NCBI GenBank assembly: GCA_023091665.1
Contig: JALJCQ010000001.1
Span: 2,046,001 to 2,110,000 of the forward strand
Origin: Pythium myriotylum
Taxonomy: Eukaryota; Oomycota; Peronosporomycetes; Pythiales; Pythiaceae
Length of the DNA: 64,000 nucleotides
Direction: 5' to 3'
The position numbers and the translations under genes are program-made. The notes under the pieces are model-generated. The model was not told where the DNA came from. It made no database searches and worked only from the letters and a program-made list of their open reading frames with translations. Below are positions 45,799 through 58,412 of the stretch, one piece after another. Position 1 is the stretch's first letter. The number at the start of each line of letters is the position of its first letter.

Positions 45799-46522
45799 GG
45801 GTCGAATCTACTTGAAGCGTCAGCTCTTTAGTATGGAGATGAAGGAAGGCGTGAATGTGTTGCATCACTGCAACGAGATTCTCAACATCCACGCCAAGCT
45901 TGTGGCCATCGGCGCGAAGATGGAGGACGAAGATGTGGCAATTTGTCTGCTGCGCAGTTTGCCTAAGAGCTATGAGAACGTGGTTCTGCACATCGAGATG
46001 AGCAATGCCGACTTGAGAACTAAAGAAGTGATCAAGGCTCACACGAACGAGCACGTGAAGCGTGCCGGCGAGATGAAGACTGCAGCCACCAAGCTCGACG
46101 ACCAAGCCAAGGCGTTTGTGTCGGAGCAAGATACTCGTGTATGCTCGCACTGCGGCAAGACTGGTCACTCAGTTGACCGTTGTTGGGCCAAGAACAAGCA
46201 AGAAGGTCGCAAATTCGGCGGTGGTCGCTTTGGCGGAAAACGCGCGAACCACGTACAACGCGACTATGAAGAAGACGATGACGCCATCGCCTTCGCTGTA
46301 TCAATGGAGGCCAGTATAGCGCCGGACACTTCCATGATTGGGAAGTGGGCGATTGACAGTGGTGCCACGCACCATGTCTGTAACGACCGCTCGATGTTTG
46401 CCAGTTTGGCTGAGGGCGACCACGGTGAACTTGTGGTCGCGGAAGGAACGAAGACCAAGATCCTCGGCGTTGGCACAGTGCACGAGCGCGCTATCATTCA
46501 CGGCGGACAAGTTCGTGACCTC
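45799..46522 (+). pseudogene. Family B Gag and protease fragment
   Basis: It starts at RIYLKRQLFSMEMKEG, corresponding to about residue 106 of the family B copy at 58343, and contains zinc knuckle CSHCGKTGHSVDRC and protease motif WAIDSGATHHV. It ends at GGQVRDL, where the family A insertion begins. The protein resembles family A only in domain order; by eye the sequences are far apart. Confidence 0.9.
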
Positions 46523-46881
46523 TGTTGGAAGGTCGCTTGGTTGGTGGGATGCAAAATGCAAAGTGAATTGATCGGGACTTAGTTCGCTACTGCTACCTCT
46601 AAGCCGTCTGTGTGTGTCCTACGCTACCATAATCAAATGTATGTCCTACCTATCGTAAACATATGCAAACATAAACTGACTTCGTGGATACTTCAACGAA
46701 GTCGATGGGTGGCACTGGATTCAAACCAGAACCAGACGGAGAATCTTCCACATGTCGAATCTTCCACATGTCGAATCTTCCACGGAGAATCTTCTGCAGG
46801 AGAATCTTCTACAGCCGAGCTTCAACTGCCGAGCTTCAACTGGAATGATGACGCTGGGTTCGAGGCGCATCATCTTCAACA
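46523..46881 (-). repeat. Family A 3' LTR, minus strand
   Basis: 359 bp next to the left ACCTC. It has five GAAnnTTC motifs and the CATTTTGC promoter form. Confidence 0.95.
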
Positions 46882-46945
46882 AGCTTCAACTGCCGAGCTT
46901 CAACTGGAATGATGACGCTGGGTTCGAGGCGCATCATCTTCAACA
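46882..46945 (-). repeat. LTR piece (bases 1-64), minus strand
   Basis: Inverted equivalent of the pieces at 22649, 27398 and 45376, lying between purine tract and 3' LTR. It shows this element came from, or exchanged sequence with, the tandem array. Confidence 0.9.
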
Positions 46946-49900
46946 CTCCCCCTCGACTCGACTGCGTCTTGAACACCAAGCTTGGTGCGGAGCACGTCGA
47001 ACTGGACAGTGGGGATCGGCTTGGTCATGATGTCGGCAAGCATGTCTTGGGTCGGGCAATACTGGAGAGACACTTGGCCGTCCTCGACCTTCTCACGAAC
47101 GAAGTGGTAGCGAATGTCGATGTGCTTGGTGCGCTTGTGGAACTCGGGGTTCTTGGCCAATGCGATGGCACCTTGGTTGTCTTCGTACACCGTGAGCGCT
47201 TGGTCACTTGCAACTTCGCCGAGTTCGCACAGGAACGCCTTGAGCCACACGGCTTCTTGGATCGCTTCCGATAGAGCCATGTACTCTGCTTCGGTCGAGG
47301 AGAGGGCGACAGTTCGCTGCTTCTTGCTGCGCCAGCTGATGCATCCGCCGTTGAGCATGAACACGTAGCCGCTGGTGCTTCGACGTGACTCGATGTCGCC
47401 AGCCCAGTCGGCGTCGGAGTAGCCGACCAGTCTTCCGTCGTTCGATGCCGAGAACTGCAGGCCGTAGGTCGGAGTCGCTTGCAGATACCGGAGCACACGC
47501 TTGAGAGCTTGCCAATGTGTTGGACACGGGTCCGCGGCGAACTGGCTGAGTGTGCCGACTGCCGCTGCGAGGTCTGGTCGAGTGCCGACCATGAGGTACA
47601 TCAGTGCGCCGACTGCACTTCGGTACGGCACGTTCTTCATGGTGTCTTCGTGCTTGCAACCACCTTCACACATGGCCTTGGTCAGCTTGAGTCCGGGGTC
47701 TTGAGGAGTCCTCACTGGTTTGCAGTCTTGCATACCGAACTTGGTCAGGATCGACTGCAGGAACTTGGTCTGCCGCATGGTCACGTCGCCGGACTTGGGG
47801 TCTTGATCAACTTCCATGCCGAGGCAGTACTTGAGTTCGCCGAGGTCGGACATCTCGAAGCGTTCGCTGAGTGCACGCTTGGTCGCCGTGAGCAACTCGA
47901 GGCTGTTGCAGGCGAGGACGAGGTCGTCGACGTAGATCACCACGAAGATCATCGCCGAGCCGCTCCGCTTGACGTACACGCAGTGGTCCATCTCGCACTT
48001 GGTGAAGCCGACCTTGCGCATGAAGGCGTCGATCGTCTGGTTCCACATGCGTGGTGACTGCTTGAGACCGTAGAGCGAGCGCTTGAGCTTGCACACGTAG
48101 TCGGGGTGGCGCTGGTCGACGAAGCCTTCGGGCTGCTTCATGTAGATTTCTTCGTCGAGGTTGCCGTTCAGGAACGCCGTCTTGACATCCATCTGATGGA
48201 TCATGAGCTTGTGTCGAGCGGCGATGCTGAGGATGGTGCGGATCGACGTGAACTTGGCGACGGGTGCGAACGTCTCTTCGAAGTCGATGCCGTACTTCTG
48301 CAGGAACCCCTTGGCAACGAGTCGAGCCTTGTACCGCTCGACGAGTCCTTCGGCGGTTTCCTTGACCTTGAACACCCACTTGCTGGTGATGGCCTTGCGT
48401 CCGGCTGGCAAAGGGACAAGGTCCCAGGTTTCGTTCTTCTTGAGCGACTCAAGCTCGGAGTCGCAGGCTTCCTTCCAGTTGCTGGCGTCGTCGGATTCCA
48501 TCGCCGACTTGAACGATGTCGGCAACTCTCCCCCTGAATTCACGACGAGAGCAAACTCTTCGTGATCGTGATCTTGATCTTGATCTTCTCCCCCTTGTTC
48601 TTGCACGTCTTCGCCTTCTTCGTCTTCATCTTCTACGCCTTCCTCTTCGATCGACGTGAGCAGTGCAGACAGATCTTCGAGCGATGTCCTTGGACCTTGC
48701 GTGGGTGGTGGAGTCGCACCACTTGTGCGACCAACCCGTCCGTAGCGCTTCTCAACTGGCGGTTCAGCCAGGTTCTCGAGCGAGTGCGTGCGAGAGTGGC
48801 GCTTGGACCCTGGTGCGTAGTCGACATTCGGCTGCTGGGCCGATGCTGGTGCTGCTGGACGCTGCGACCGCTGGCCCTGTTGCCACTCCGGTCGCTCGTA
48901 GCTGCGCTGACTTGGTGCTGGTGAGGCTGGCTGCTCACCCATGTCTTCATCATCTTGGTTGTCGGTTGCTTCATCTTGATCTTGATCATCTTCATCGTCG
49001 CGGAACTCGACGGACTTGCTCAAGGGTTCTTCGCGCTTGCCATCGTCGAATGTGTCTTCCATGAACTGCGCGTCTCGACTGATGACGATCCGGCCGGTTG
49101 CGATTTCTTCAAACCGATACGCCTTCTCGTGGTCCGAGTAGCCGAGGAACCGACACAAGATGGCTCGGGCGTCGAACTTCGACCGCTTCTCCTTGGGCAC
49201 GTGGACGTACGCATGGCAGCCGAACACCTTGAAGTTGGCGAGCAAGGGCTTCTTGCCGTACCATTCTTCGTACGGCGACTTGTACAAGTCTTGAGCGCGG
49301 GTCGGAAGTCGGTTGCGAACTTCGACTGCAGTCATGACGGCTTCGCCCCAGTACTCGTCGGACAAGTTGGCATGGTGGAGCTTGCAACGACCACACTCAC
49401 CGATGGTTCGGTTCATGCGCTCCGCCACACTGTTCAACTGAGGCGTGTATGGCGGCGTGACGTCGTGCTCGATGCCACGCTTGCGGCAGAACTTGGCAAG
49501 TTTGGCCGACTGGTACTCGCCGCCGCCGTCGGTTCGAAGCACCTTGACTCGACGACCGGTTTGGTTCTCGGCCCAGTTGACGAACTCGACGAACTTGTCG
49601 TAGACTTCGTCCTTGGACCGCATCAGGTACAACTTGCACAGTCGAGACTTGTCGTCGGTGAAGGTGGCGAAGTACTTCATGCCGCCGAAAGTCGGAGTCT
49701 TCATGGGGCCGGCCACATCGCTGTACACGACGTCAAGCAGATTCGCAGACCGCTTGGTCGTGCCCGACTGGAACTTGACGCGAGTCAGCTTGCCGAGTGC
49801 ACAGCCTTCACAGACCTCCCACTCTTGCACAGACCCAATGTCGAGTCCGTCGGCGAGGTCCTTCTTGACGATGGCTTCGAGACCGCTGAAGCCGATGTGA

Positions 49901-51279
49901 CCGAGTCGGAGGTGCCACAGGTACGACTTGGACATGGCGCGACCTCGTCTTGTACTGGCGGCGTGGGCTGCTTCAATCGACACTGGAGACATGTTGAGCT
50001 TGAACAGACCCTTGCCGATACGAGTGCCGATGGTCCGCTTGGCGCCCTTGAGAACGACGAAGCAACCGTCCTTGTCGAACGTCACGGGAGCAACGTCCTC
50101 CGTGAATCTTCCGACCGAGAACAGGTTGCGGCTGAGCTTGGGGATATGCCACACGTTGGTGAGCAAACCCTTCTTGACACCGCTTGGAGTCTTCATCGAC
50201 ATGAGAATGTCTCCCACGCCGACCGCTTGGACCGTGCCATCATCGGCCAGATGCACGTCGACTGGGTCGATCTTCCTGTAGTTCATCATGAACTGCTTGG
50301 TTCGCGACATGTGCTGAGTCGCACCCGAGTCGACCAACCACGCCGTGGATTGACTCGACTTGCCTTGGGTCTTCCCGACCGAGAACAGGTACTCGCCGGG
50401 GTCTTCATCTTGCGCAAGGTTGGCTCGCTGGAACCGTTGCCGAGGGTTGCCGTTTCCGTTTCCGTTGCCGTTGCCGCCGGAGTTGCCGTTGCCGTTGCCG
50501 TTGTCCTTGACACGCGAGTGGCACTCCGCGGCCCAATGACCGATCTTGCCGCAGTAGTTGCACGTGCCAGTCTTCTTGACTGCACGGCCCTTGGGCTTCG
50601 CGTCACTTGTCATGAACGCTTGGCCAAGCGTGGCTCCGTCGCCACCTTGCTCCTTGCGCTTCATGTCTTCATGGAGCACCCGAGACGTCACGAGTTCCCA
50701 CGTGAGCGCGTCGACACGCGACTCCAACGCCGTGATGAGGAACTGGTACGACTCGCTGAGACTGCCGAGAAGCGTGATCACCAAGTCGTCTTCGCTGACC
50801 GAAGCGCCGACTGCGTCGAGTTGCTCGGCCAGGGTCTTGAGCTTGTTGATGTGCGTGAGCACATCGTCACCTTCTTCCATCATGGTCGTGAAGAAACGAC
50901 GACGAAGAAAGAGCTTGTTGGCAAGGCTCTTCTTCTCGAAGTGTTCTTCCAGTCTTGACCATGCATCTTGCGCACCACTCGCCGACCGAACCAGCGGGAG
51001 CTGCGAGTCTTCCATCGCGAGACAGATCATCGCGAGCGCCTTGCGAGACTTCTTCTTGAAGAGGGCTCGGTCCGCGTCGGTCTGGCACTGCTCGAGTTTG
51101 ACCTCTCCACAGACAACTTCCCAGACGTCGCGTTCTTCGAGCACCATCTGCATCTTGAACTTCCATGTGTGGAAGTTGGTTCCGTCGAACTTGTTGATGC
51201 GAGCTGGGGTGGTCGAATCCATGGCGAAGGCTGGGGAGGCGAAGTCGGTGGAGGCAGAGTCGGCTGGGCTTGGGCTCAT
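46900..51279 (-). CDS. Family A Gag-Pol polyprotein, open, minus strand
   Basis: 1459 residues from the primer-site ATG at 51279; an in-frame ATG at 51318 in the LTR could extend it. Zinc knuckle is intact (WAAEC), and protease, HHCC finger, YVDD and RNase H are present. Integrase has the full DEYWGEAV segment and the catalytic Glu in NSVAERMNR (Gly to Ser next to it). [15 protein letters not shown] and [12 protein letters not shown] link it to array unit 6. It may still be functional. Confidence 0.93.
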   Translation of the reverse strand: MSPSPADSASTDFASPAFAMDSTTPARINKFDGTNFHTWKFKMQMVLEERDVWEVVCGEVKLEQCQTDADRALFKKKSRKALAMICLAMEDSQLPLVRSASGAQDAWSRLEEHFEKKSLANKLFLRRRFFTTMMEEGDDVLTHINKLKTLAEQLDAVGASVSEDDLVITLLGSLSESYQFLITALESRVDALTWELVTSRVLHEDMKRKEQGGDGATLGQAFMTSDAKPKGRAVKKTGTCNYCGKIGHWAAECHSRVKDNGNGNGNSGGNGNGNGNGNPRQRFQRANLAQDEDPGEYLFSVGKTQGKSSQSTAWLVDSGATQHMSRTKQFMMNYRKIDPVDVHLADDGTVQAVGVGDILMSMKTPSGVKKGLLTNVWHIPKLSRNLFSVGRFTEDVAPVTFDKDGCFVVLKGAKRTIGTRIGKGLFKLNMSPVSIEAAHAASTRRGRAMSKSYLWHLRLGHIGFSGLEAIVKKDLADGLDIGSVQEWEVCEGCALGKLTRVKFQSGTTKRSANLLDVVYSDVAGPMKTPTFGGMKYFATFTDDKSRLCKLYLMRSKDEVYDKFVEFVNWAENQTGRRVKVLRTDGGGEYQSAKLAKFCRKRGIEHDVTPPYTPQLNSVAERMNRTIGECGRCKLHHANLSDEYWGEAVMTAVEVRNRLPTRAQDLYKSPYEEWYGKKPLLANFKVFGCHAYVHVPKEKRSKFDARAILCRFLGYSDHEKAYRFEEIATGRIVISRDAQFMEDTFDDGKREEPLSKSVEFRDDEDDQDQDEATDNQDDEDMGEQPASPAPSQRSYERPEWQQGQRSQRPAAPASAQQPNVDYAPGSKRHSRTHSLENLAEPPVEKRYGRVGRTSGATPPPTQGPRTSLEDLSALLTSIEEEGVEDEDEEGEDVQEQGGEDQDQDHDHEEFALVVNSGGELPTSFKSAMESDDASNWKEACDSELESLKKNETWDLVPLPAGRKAITSKWVFKVKETAEGLVERYKARLVAKGFLQKYGIDFEETFAPVAKFTSIRTILSIAARHKLMIHQMDVKTAFLNGNLDEEIYMKQPEGFVDQRHPDYVCKLKRSLYGLKQSPRMWNQTIDAFMRKVGFTKCEMDHCVYVKRSGSAMIFVVIYVDDLVLACNSLELLTATKRALSERFEMSDLGELKYCLGMEVDQDPKSGDVTMRQTKFLQSILTKFGMQDCKPVRTPQDPGLKLTKAMCEGGCKHEDTMKNVPYRSAVGALMYLMVGTRPDLAAAVGTLSQFAADPCPTHWQALKRVLRYLQATPTYGLQFSASNDGRLVGYSDADWAGDIESRRSTSGYVFMLNGGCISWRSKKQRTVALSSTEAEYMALSEAIQEAVWLKAFLCELGEVASDQALTVYEDNQGAIALAKNPEFHKRTKHIDIRYHFVREKVEDGQVSLQYCPTQDMLADIMTKPIPTVQFDVLRTKLGVQDAVESRGSVEDDAPRTQRHHSS

Positions 51280-51283
51280 AACC

Positions 51284-51626
51284 TGTTGGAAGGTCGCTTG
51301 GTTGGTGGGATGCAACATGCAAAGTGAATTGATCGGGACTTAGTTCGCTACTGCTACCTCTAAGCCGTCTGTGTGTGTCCTACGCTACCATAATCAAATG
51401 TATGTCCTACCTATCGTAAACATATGCAAACATAAACTGACTTCGTGGATACTTCAACGAAGTCGATGGGTGGTACTGGATTCAAACCAGAACCAGACGG
51501 AGAATCTTCCACATGTCGAATCTTCCACGGAGAATCTTCTGCAGGAGAATCTTCTACAGCCGAGCTTCAACTGCCGAGCTTCAACTGGAATGATGACGCT
51601 GGGTTCGAGGCGCATCATCTTCAACA
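51284..51626 (-). repeat. Family A 5' LTR, minus strand, short variant
   Basis: 343 bp, lacking one 16-bp GAAnnTTC unit as in the LTR at 18002. It has the CATGTTGC form. It is followed by the right ACCTC. Confidence 0.94.
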
Positions 51627-52822
51627 ACCTCGAACTCCGCGACGTACTATACGTACCAGGAATCAAGAAGAATCTGCTTTAAATCCCGCAGATCAACAAG
51701 TCAGGCAAGTTTCGCGTTGTCTTCGAAGGCCCTGCAATGAGCGTATTCGACAAAAGGTCGCGGAAGGTCGTCGCGACTGCTCAACTTGCGTTCGGGTTGT
51801 TTTGGCTCCGCTCATTCCCGCGCGCCACTTCGCCTTCAGCTTTGACAATCTCGGCGGACCGCGCAATCTCGATCCTGCACGAGCGTATGGGTCATGCATC
51901 GACCCCGTTGTTGCGCTTGTTGCTCGACAAGTCAATGGTGAAGGACGCGGATCTGCCTACGAGCACCAAAGCTACACCGATGTGCCAAGGGTGCCAGCAA
52001 GGCAAAATGGTCCAGAAGCCATTCAAGTCCAACACCGAGAAGCGCAAGTTTCAACCGTTCGAACTCATCCATCTCGACCTTTGTGGCCCGATGGAGGTCG
52101 ACAGCATCGGCGGCAGCAAGTATTTGCTCCTGATCGTGGACGAATCCAGTGGTTTGACGCACGGTTCATGCATTGCGTCCAAGTCAGACTGCAGTGCACT
52201 GATCATCAAATTCATCAAGCAAGTCAGCAACCAGTTTGATCGCCGTGTCAAGTTTGTACGTCACGACGGAGCCAAGGAATTTGCTACGAGTGCAATCAAG
52301 GCGTTCTATGCTGACCAAGGCATCGAGCAGCAAGTCACTGTGCCATACGCGCACCAAACCAACAGTACGGCCGAGCGCAACATCCGAAGTATCGTCACGA
52401 TGGGTCGCAGCATGCTCCATCATGCTGGTTTGGACAAAATCTTCTGGGCAGAAGCAGCAATGACCGCGATCTACACCAAGAATCGCTTGCCATCACCGAA
52501 GTCCAACGACAAGACACCGTATGAACTGGTCTACGGTGAGAAACCTAGCATCAAGCACATGCGCGTCTTCGGCTGTCTCGCGTTCGTACTCACACCAAGT
52601 GAGATGCGCAAGAAATGGGATGCCAAGTCTCGCCCTGGCCTATTCGTCGGTTATCAAGAGTCATCAAAAGCGTATCGGATCTTCGACATTGAAGCTAACA
52701 AGATCGTCATCAGTCGCGACGTCAATTTCGACGAGACCAAGCCCGGCGGCTGGTACCTCGAAAACACTACATCAGGCATGGACGACTTGCTGGAACGACT
52801 CGATGACATCGACAACGAAGGT
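51627..52822 (+). pseudogene. Family B integrase fragment with nonsense codon
   Basis: It resumes family B at ELRDVLYVPGIKKNLL. TAA at 51680-51682 replaces the TCA of the copy at 57259 (NLLSIPQ). The frame is then open through the HHCC finger (ILHERMGH, CQGCQQGK) and the integrase motifs HLDLCGP, VRHDGAKEF and STAERNIR, plus IFWAEAAMTAIYTKNRLPS and the C-terminal YKAYRIFD-like region. It stops at DDIDNEG, where a family A LTR begins. RT and RNase H are lost. Confidence 0.9.
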
Positions 52823-53180
52823 TGTTGAAGATGATGCGCCTCGAACCCAGCGTCATCATTCCAGTTGAAGCTCGGCAGTTGAAGCTTGGCTGTAGAAGAT
52901 TCTCCTGCAGAAGATTCTCCTGCAGAAGATTCTCCGTGGAAGATTCGACATGTGGAAGATTCTCCGTCTGGTTCTGGTTTGAATCCAGTACCACCCATCG
53001 ACTTAGTTGAAGTATCCACGAAGTTAGTTCATGTTTGCATATGTTTACGATAGGTAGGACATACATTTGATTATGGTAGCGTAGGACACACACAGACGGC
53101 TTAGAGGTAGCAGTAGCGAACTAAGTCCCGATCAATTCACTTTGCATGTTGCATCCCACCAACCAAGCGACCTTCCAACA
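52823..53180 (+). repeat. Family A LTR abutting family B
   Basis: 358 bp. Its U3 has two TCCTGCA-type units, with GAAnnTTC motifs kept. It has the CATGTTGC form. The left neighbour is family B integrase; the primer-binding site of a family A copy follows. Confidence 0.94.
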
Positions 53181-53184
53181 GGTT

Positions 53185-56100
53185 ATGAGCCCAAGCCCAG
53201 CCGACTCTGCCTCCACCGACTTCGCCTCCCCAGCCTTCGCCATGGATTCGACCACCCCAGCTCGCATCAACAAGTTCGACGGAACCAACTTCCACACATG
53301 GAAGTTCAAGATGCAGATGGTGCTCGAAGAACGCGATGTCTGGGAAGTTGTCTGTGGAGAGGTCAAACTCGAGCAGTGCCAGACCGACGCGGACCGAGCC
53401 CTCTTCAAGAAGAAGTCTCGCAAGGCGCTCGCGATGATCTGTCTCGCGATGGAAGACTCGCAGCTCCCGCTGGTTCGGTCGGCGAGTGGTGCGCAAGATG
53501 CATGGTCAAGACTGGAAGAACACTTCGAGAAGAAGAGCCTTGCCAACAAGCTCTTTCTTCGTCGTCGTTTCTTCACGACCATGATGGAAGAAGGTGACGA
53601 TGTACTCACGCACATCAACAAGCTCAAGACCCTGGCGGAGCAACTCGACGCAGTCGGCGCTCCGGTCAGCGAAGACGACTTGGTGATCACGCTTCTCGGC
53701 AGTCTCAGCGAGTCGTACCAGTTCCTCATCACGGCGTTGGAGTCGCGTGTCGACGCGCTCACGTGGGAACTCGTGACGTCTCGGGTGCTCCATGAAGACA
53801 TGAAGCGCAAGGAGCAAGGTGGCGACGGAGCCACGCTTGGCCAAGCGTTCATGACAAGTGACGCGAAGCCCAAGGGCCGTGCAGTCAAGAAGACTGGCAC
53901 GTGCAACTACTGCGGCAAGATCGGTCATTGGGCCGCGGAGTGCCACTCGCGTGTCAAGGACAACGGCAACGGCAACGGCAACTCCGGCGGCAACGGCAAC
54001 GGAAACGGAAACGGCAACCCTCGGCAACGGTTCCAGCGAGCCAACCTTGCGCAAGATGAAGACCCCGGCGAGTACCTGTTCTCGGTCGGGAAGACCCAAG
54101 GCAAGTCGAGTCAATCCACGGCGTGGTTGGTCGACTCGGGTGCGACTCAGCACATGTCGCGAACCAAGCAGTTCATGATGAACTACAGGAAGATCGACCC
54201 AGTCGACGTGCATCTGGCCGATGATGGCACGGTCCAAGCGGTCGGCGTGGGAGACATTCTCATGTCGATGAAGACTCCAAGCGGTGTCAAGAAGGGTTTG
54301 CTCACCAACGTGTGGCATATCCCCAAGCTCAGCCGCAACCTGTTCTCGGTCGGAAGATTCACGGAGGACGTTGCTCCCGTGACGTTCGACAAGGACGGTT
54401 GCTTCGTCGTTCTCAAGGGCGCCAAGCGGACCATCGGCACTCGAATCGGCAAGGGTCTGTTCAAGCTCAACATGTCTCCAGTGTCGACTGAAGCAGCCCA
54501 CGCCGCCAGTACAAGACGAGGTCGCGCCATGTCCAAGTCGTACCTGTGGCACCTCCGACTCGGTCACATCGGCTTCAGCGGTCTCGAAGCCATCGTCAAG
54601 AAGGACCTCGCCGACGGACTCGACATTGGGTCTGTGCAAGAGTGGGAGGTCTGTGAAGGCTGTGCACTCGGCAAGCTGACTCGCGTCAAGTTCCAGTCGG
54701 GCACGACCAAGCGGTCTGCGAATCTGCTTGACGTCGTGTACAGCGATGTGGCCGGCCCCATGAAGACTCCGACTTTCGGCGGCATGAAGTACTTCGCCAC
54801 CTTCACCGACGACAAGTCTCGACTGTGCAAGTTGTACCTGATGCGGTCCAAGGACGAAGTCTACGACAAGTTCGTCGAGTTCGTCAACTGGGCCGAGAAC
54901 CAAACCGGTCGTCGAGTCAAGGTGCTTCAAACCGACGGCGGCGGCGAGTACCAGTCGGCCAAACTTGCCAAGTTCTGCCGCAAGCGTGGCATCGAGCACG
55001 ACGTCACGCCGCCATACACGCCTCAGTTGAACAGTGTGGGGGAGCGCATGAACCGAACCATCGGTGAGTGTGGTCGTTGCAAGCTCCACCATGCCAACTT
55101 GTCCGACGAGTACTGGGGCGAAGCCGTCATGACTGCAGTCGAAGTTCGCAACCGACTTCCGACCCGCGCTCAAGACTTGTACAAGTCGCCGTACGAAGAA
55201 TGGTACGGCAAGAAGCCCTTGCTCGCCAACTTCAAGGTGTTCGGCTGCCATGCGTACGTCCACGTGCCGAAGGAGAAGCGGTCGAAGTTCGACGCCCGAG
55301 CCATCTTGTGTCGGTTCCTCGGCTACTCGGACCACGAGAAGGCGTATCGGTTCGAAGAAATCGCAACCGGCCGGATCGTCATCAGTCGAGACGCGCAGTT
55401 CATGGAAGACACGTTCGACGATGGCAAGCGTGAAGAACCCTGGAGCAAGTCCGTCGAGTTCCGCGACGATGAAGATGATCAAGATCAAGATGAAGCAACC
55501 GACAACCAAGATGATGAAGACATGGGTGAGCAGCCAGCCTCACCAGCACCAAGTCAGCGCAGCTACGAGCGACCGGAGTGGCAACAGGGCCAGCGGTCGC
55601 AGCGTCCAGCAACACCAGCATCGGTCCAGCAGCCGAATGTCGACTACGCACCAGGGTCCAAGCGCCACTCTCGCACGCACTCGCTCGAGAACCTGGCTGA
55701 ACCGCCAGTTGAGAAGCGCTACGGACGGGTTGGTCGCACAAGTGGTGCGACTCCACCACCCACGCAAGGTCCAAGGACATCGCTCGAAGATCTGTCTGCA
55801 CTGCTCACGTCGATCGAAGAGGAAGGCGTAGAAGATGAAGACGAAGAAGGCGAAGACGTGCAAGAACAAGGGGGAGAAGATCAAGATCAAGATCACGATC
55901 ACGAAGAGTTTGCTCTCGTCGTGAATTCAGGGGGAGAGTTGCCGACATCGTTCAAGTCGGCGATGGAATCCGACGACGCCAGCAACTGGAAGGAAGCCTG
56001 CGACTCCGAGCTCGAGTCGCTCAAGAAGAACGAGACCTGGGACCTAGTCCCTTTGCCAGCCGGTCGCAAGGCCATCACCAGCAAGTGGGTGTTCAAGGTC

Positions 56101-56496
56101 AAAGAAACCGCCGAAGGACTCGTCGAGCGGTACAAGGCTCGACTCGTTGCCAAGGGGTTCCTGCAGAAGTACGGCATCGACTTCGAAGAGACGTTCGCTC
56201 CCGTCGCCAAGTTCACGTCGATCCGCACCATCCTCAGCATCGCCGCTCGACACAAGCTCATGATCCATCAGATGGATGTCAAGACGGCGTTCCTGAACGG
56301 CAACCTCGACGAAGAAATCTACATGAAGCAGCCCGAAGGCTTCGTCGACCAGCGCCACCCCGACTACGTGTGCAAGCTCAAGCGCTCGCTCTACGGTCTC
56401 AAGCAGTCACCACGCATGTGGAACCAGACGATCGACGCCTTCATGCGCAAGGTCGGCTTCACCAAGTGCGAGATGGACCACTGCGTGTACGTCAAG
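53185..56496 (+). pseudogene. Family A Gag-Pol broken in RT by family B
   Basis: Gag, zinc knuckle (WAAEC), protease and integrase are open. Integrase reads [10 protein letters not shown] (Arg to Gln beside the second D) and NSVGERMNR, both also in the copy at 59388, so these two are sister units. The linker combines [11 protein letters not shown] with [14 protein letters not shown] is open up to DHCVYVK, where the sequence switches at AAG (56494-56496) to minus-strand family B. The YVDD box is missing; the rest of this copy resumes at 58703. Confidence 0.9.
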
Positions 56497-58343
56497 ATTT
56501 TGTCCAAACCAGCATGATGGAGCATGCTGCGACCCATCGTGACGATACTTCGGATGTTGCGCTCGGCCGTACTGTTGGTTTGGTGCGCGTATGGCACAGT
56601 GACTTGCTGCTCGATGCCTTGGTCAGCATAGAACGCCTTGATTGCACTCGTAGCAAATTCCTTGGCTCCGTCGTGACGTACAAACTTGACACGGCGATCA
56701 AACTGGTTGCTGACTTGCTTGATGAATTTGATGATCAGTGCACTGCAGTCTGACTTGGACGCAATGCATGAACCGTGCGTCAAACCACTGGATTCGTCCA
56801 CGATCAGGAGCAAATACTTGCTGCCGCCGATGCTGTCGACCTCCATCGGGCCACAAAGGTCGAGATGGATGAGTTCGAACGGTTGAAACTTGCGCTTCTC
56901 GGTGTTGGACTTGAATGGCTTCTGGACCATTTTGCCTTGCTGGCACCCTTGGCACATCGGTGTAGCTTTGGTGCTCGTAGGCAGATCCGCGTCCTTCACC
57001 ATTGACTTGTCGAGCAACAAGCGCAACAACGGGGTCGATGCATGACCCATGCGCTCGTGCAGGATCGAGATTGCGCGGTCCGCCGAGATTGTCAAAGCTG
57101 AAGGCGAAGTGGCGCGCGGGAATGAGCGGAGCCAAAACAACCCGAACGCAAGTTGAGCAGTCGCGACGACCTTCCGCGACCTTTTGTCGAATACGCTCAT
57201 TGCAGGCCCTTCGAAGACAACGCGAAACTTGCCTGACTTGTTGATCTGCGGGATTGAAAGCAGATTCTTCTTGATTCCTGGTACGTATAATACGTCGCGG
57301 AGTTCGAGGTCACGAACTTGTCCGCCGTGAATGATAGCGCGCTCGTGCACTGTGCCAACGCCGAGGATCTTGGTCTTCGTTCCTTCCGCGACCACAAGTT
57401 CACCGTGATCGCCCTCAGCCAAACTGGCAAACATCGAGCGGTCGTTACAGACATGGTGCGTGGCACCACTGTCAATCGCCCACTTCCCAATCATGGAAGT
57501 GTCCGGCGCTATACTGGCCTCCATTGACACAGCGAAGGCGATGGCATCATCGTCTTCTTCATAGTCGCGTTGTACGTGGTTCGCGCGTTTTCCGCCAAAG
57601 CGACCACCGCCGAATTTGCGACCTTCTTGCTTGTTCTTGGCCCAACAACGGTCAACTGAGTGACCAGTCTTGCCGCAGTGCGAGCATACACGAGTATCTT
57701 GCTCCGACACAAACGCCTTGGCTTGGTCGTCGAGCTTGGTGGCTGCAGTCTTCATCTCGCCGGCACGCTTCACGTGCTCGTTCGTGAGAGCCTTGATCAC
57801 TTCTTTAGTTCTCAAGTCGGCATTGCTCATCTCGATGTGCAGAACCACGTTCTCATAGCTCTTAGGCAAACTGCGCAGCAGACAAATTGCCACATCTTCG
57901 TCCTCCATCTTCGCGCCGATGGCCACAAGCTTGGCGTGGATGTTGAGGATCTCGTTGCAGTGATGCAACACATTCGCGCCTTCCTTCATCTCCATACTAA
58001 AGAGCTGACGCTTCAAGTAGATTCGACCTGCCTTCTGCGACCCTTCGTACAACGAACGGAGTCGCTTCCATACCACATGAGCTTCTTCACAGTCGTCGAC
58101 GATGTGGTGGTACTCCGCGTCGATATGGAGGAGCATCAGGCCGAACGCGATGTTGTTGGTCCTGATGTACTCGTCCTTGATCCGCGGGTCCGAGAACGTC
58201 GGCGTCTCGTTGATGTTCACGACATTCCACACCGACTTGGTTAGGAACACGCCTCGCATGTAGCGTGCCCACGAAGCGTAGTTGTCGCCACGGAACTCGT
58301 CAACGAGAGTCTTTGTCTTGTCCGTCATGGTACTTGGCCTCAT
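56494..58343 (-). pseudogene. Family B Gag-protease-integrase, truncated
   Basis: About 615 family B residues from the ATG in the primer-binding site (58343); a second Met lies five codons on. Gag opens with a DNYASWARYMRGVF segment typical of copia Gag. Zinc knuckle is C220/C223/H228/C233, protease DSGA is at D291, and the HHCC finger contains ILHERMGH and CQGCQQGK. The integrase acids are D495, D558 and E594 (DD35E). The family B part ends at HHAGLDKI and the frame runs on into antisense family A for a few dozen residues. RT and RNase H are absent, so it cannot transpose on its own. It is the only family B copy here with a 5' end. Confidence 0.9.
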
Positions 58344-58347
58344 AACC
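58336..58347 (-). promoter_or_regulatory. Family B primer-binding site (half-tRNA type)
   Basis: On the minus strand GGTTATGAGGCC follows the LTR end TAATA directly. The first nine bases equal those of family A and are complementary to the initiator tRNA-Met anticodon loop. As in family A, the ORF's ATG is inside the site. Confidence 0.7.
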
Positions 58348-58396
58348 TATTAAAGGTCACGAAGTCGAGAAGAGGAGTGGACTTGACTGAAGCTTG

Positions 58397-58412
58397 GCAA
58401 AATGCAGAGTGA
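58397..58412 (-). promoter_or_regulatory. Family B initiator and flanking promoter element
   Basis: On the minus strand TCACTCT (58412-58406) and ATTTTGC (58403-58397), spaced exactly as in family A. The single change (TCACTTT to TCACTCT) still fits YCAYTYY. Function is inferred. Confidence 0.5.

Larger units (their letters stand above)
46523..51626 (-). mobile_element. Family A element inserted in family B, minus strand, target duplication ACCTC
   Basis: 5' LTR 51626-51284, complete internal region, LTR piece 46945-46882, 3' LTR 46881-46523. ACCTC occurs at 46518-46522 and 51627-51631 and only once in the uninterrupted family B copy, so this is a clean insertion. The two LTRs differ in structure (343 bp against 359 bp plus a 64-bp piece), which a fresh insertion would not show. 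Confidence 0.93.
45799..52822 (+). mobile_element. Family B copia copy, plus strand, both ends lost, split by family A
   Basis: Family B coding sequence runs from gag (45799-46522), is interrupted by a minus-strand family A element, and resumes at 51627 up to 52822. No family B LTR is left. Both outer borders are family A LTR ends, so family A inserted at least three times into this one copy. Confidence 0.9.
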
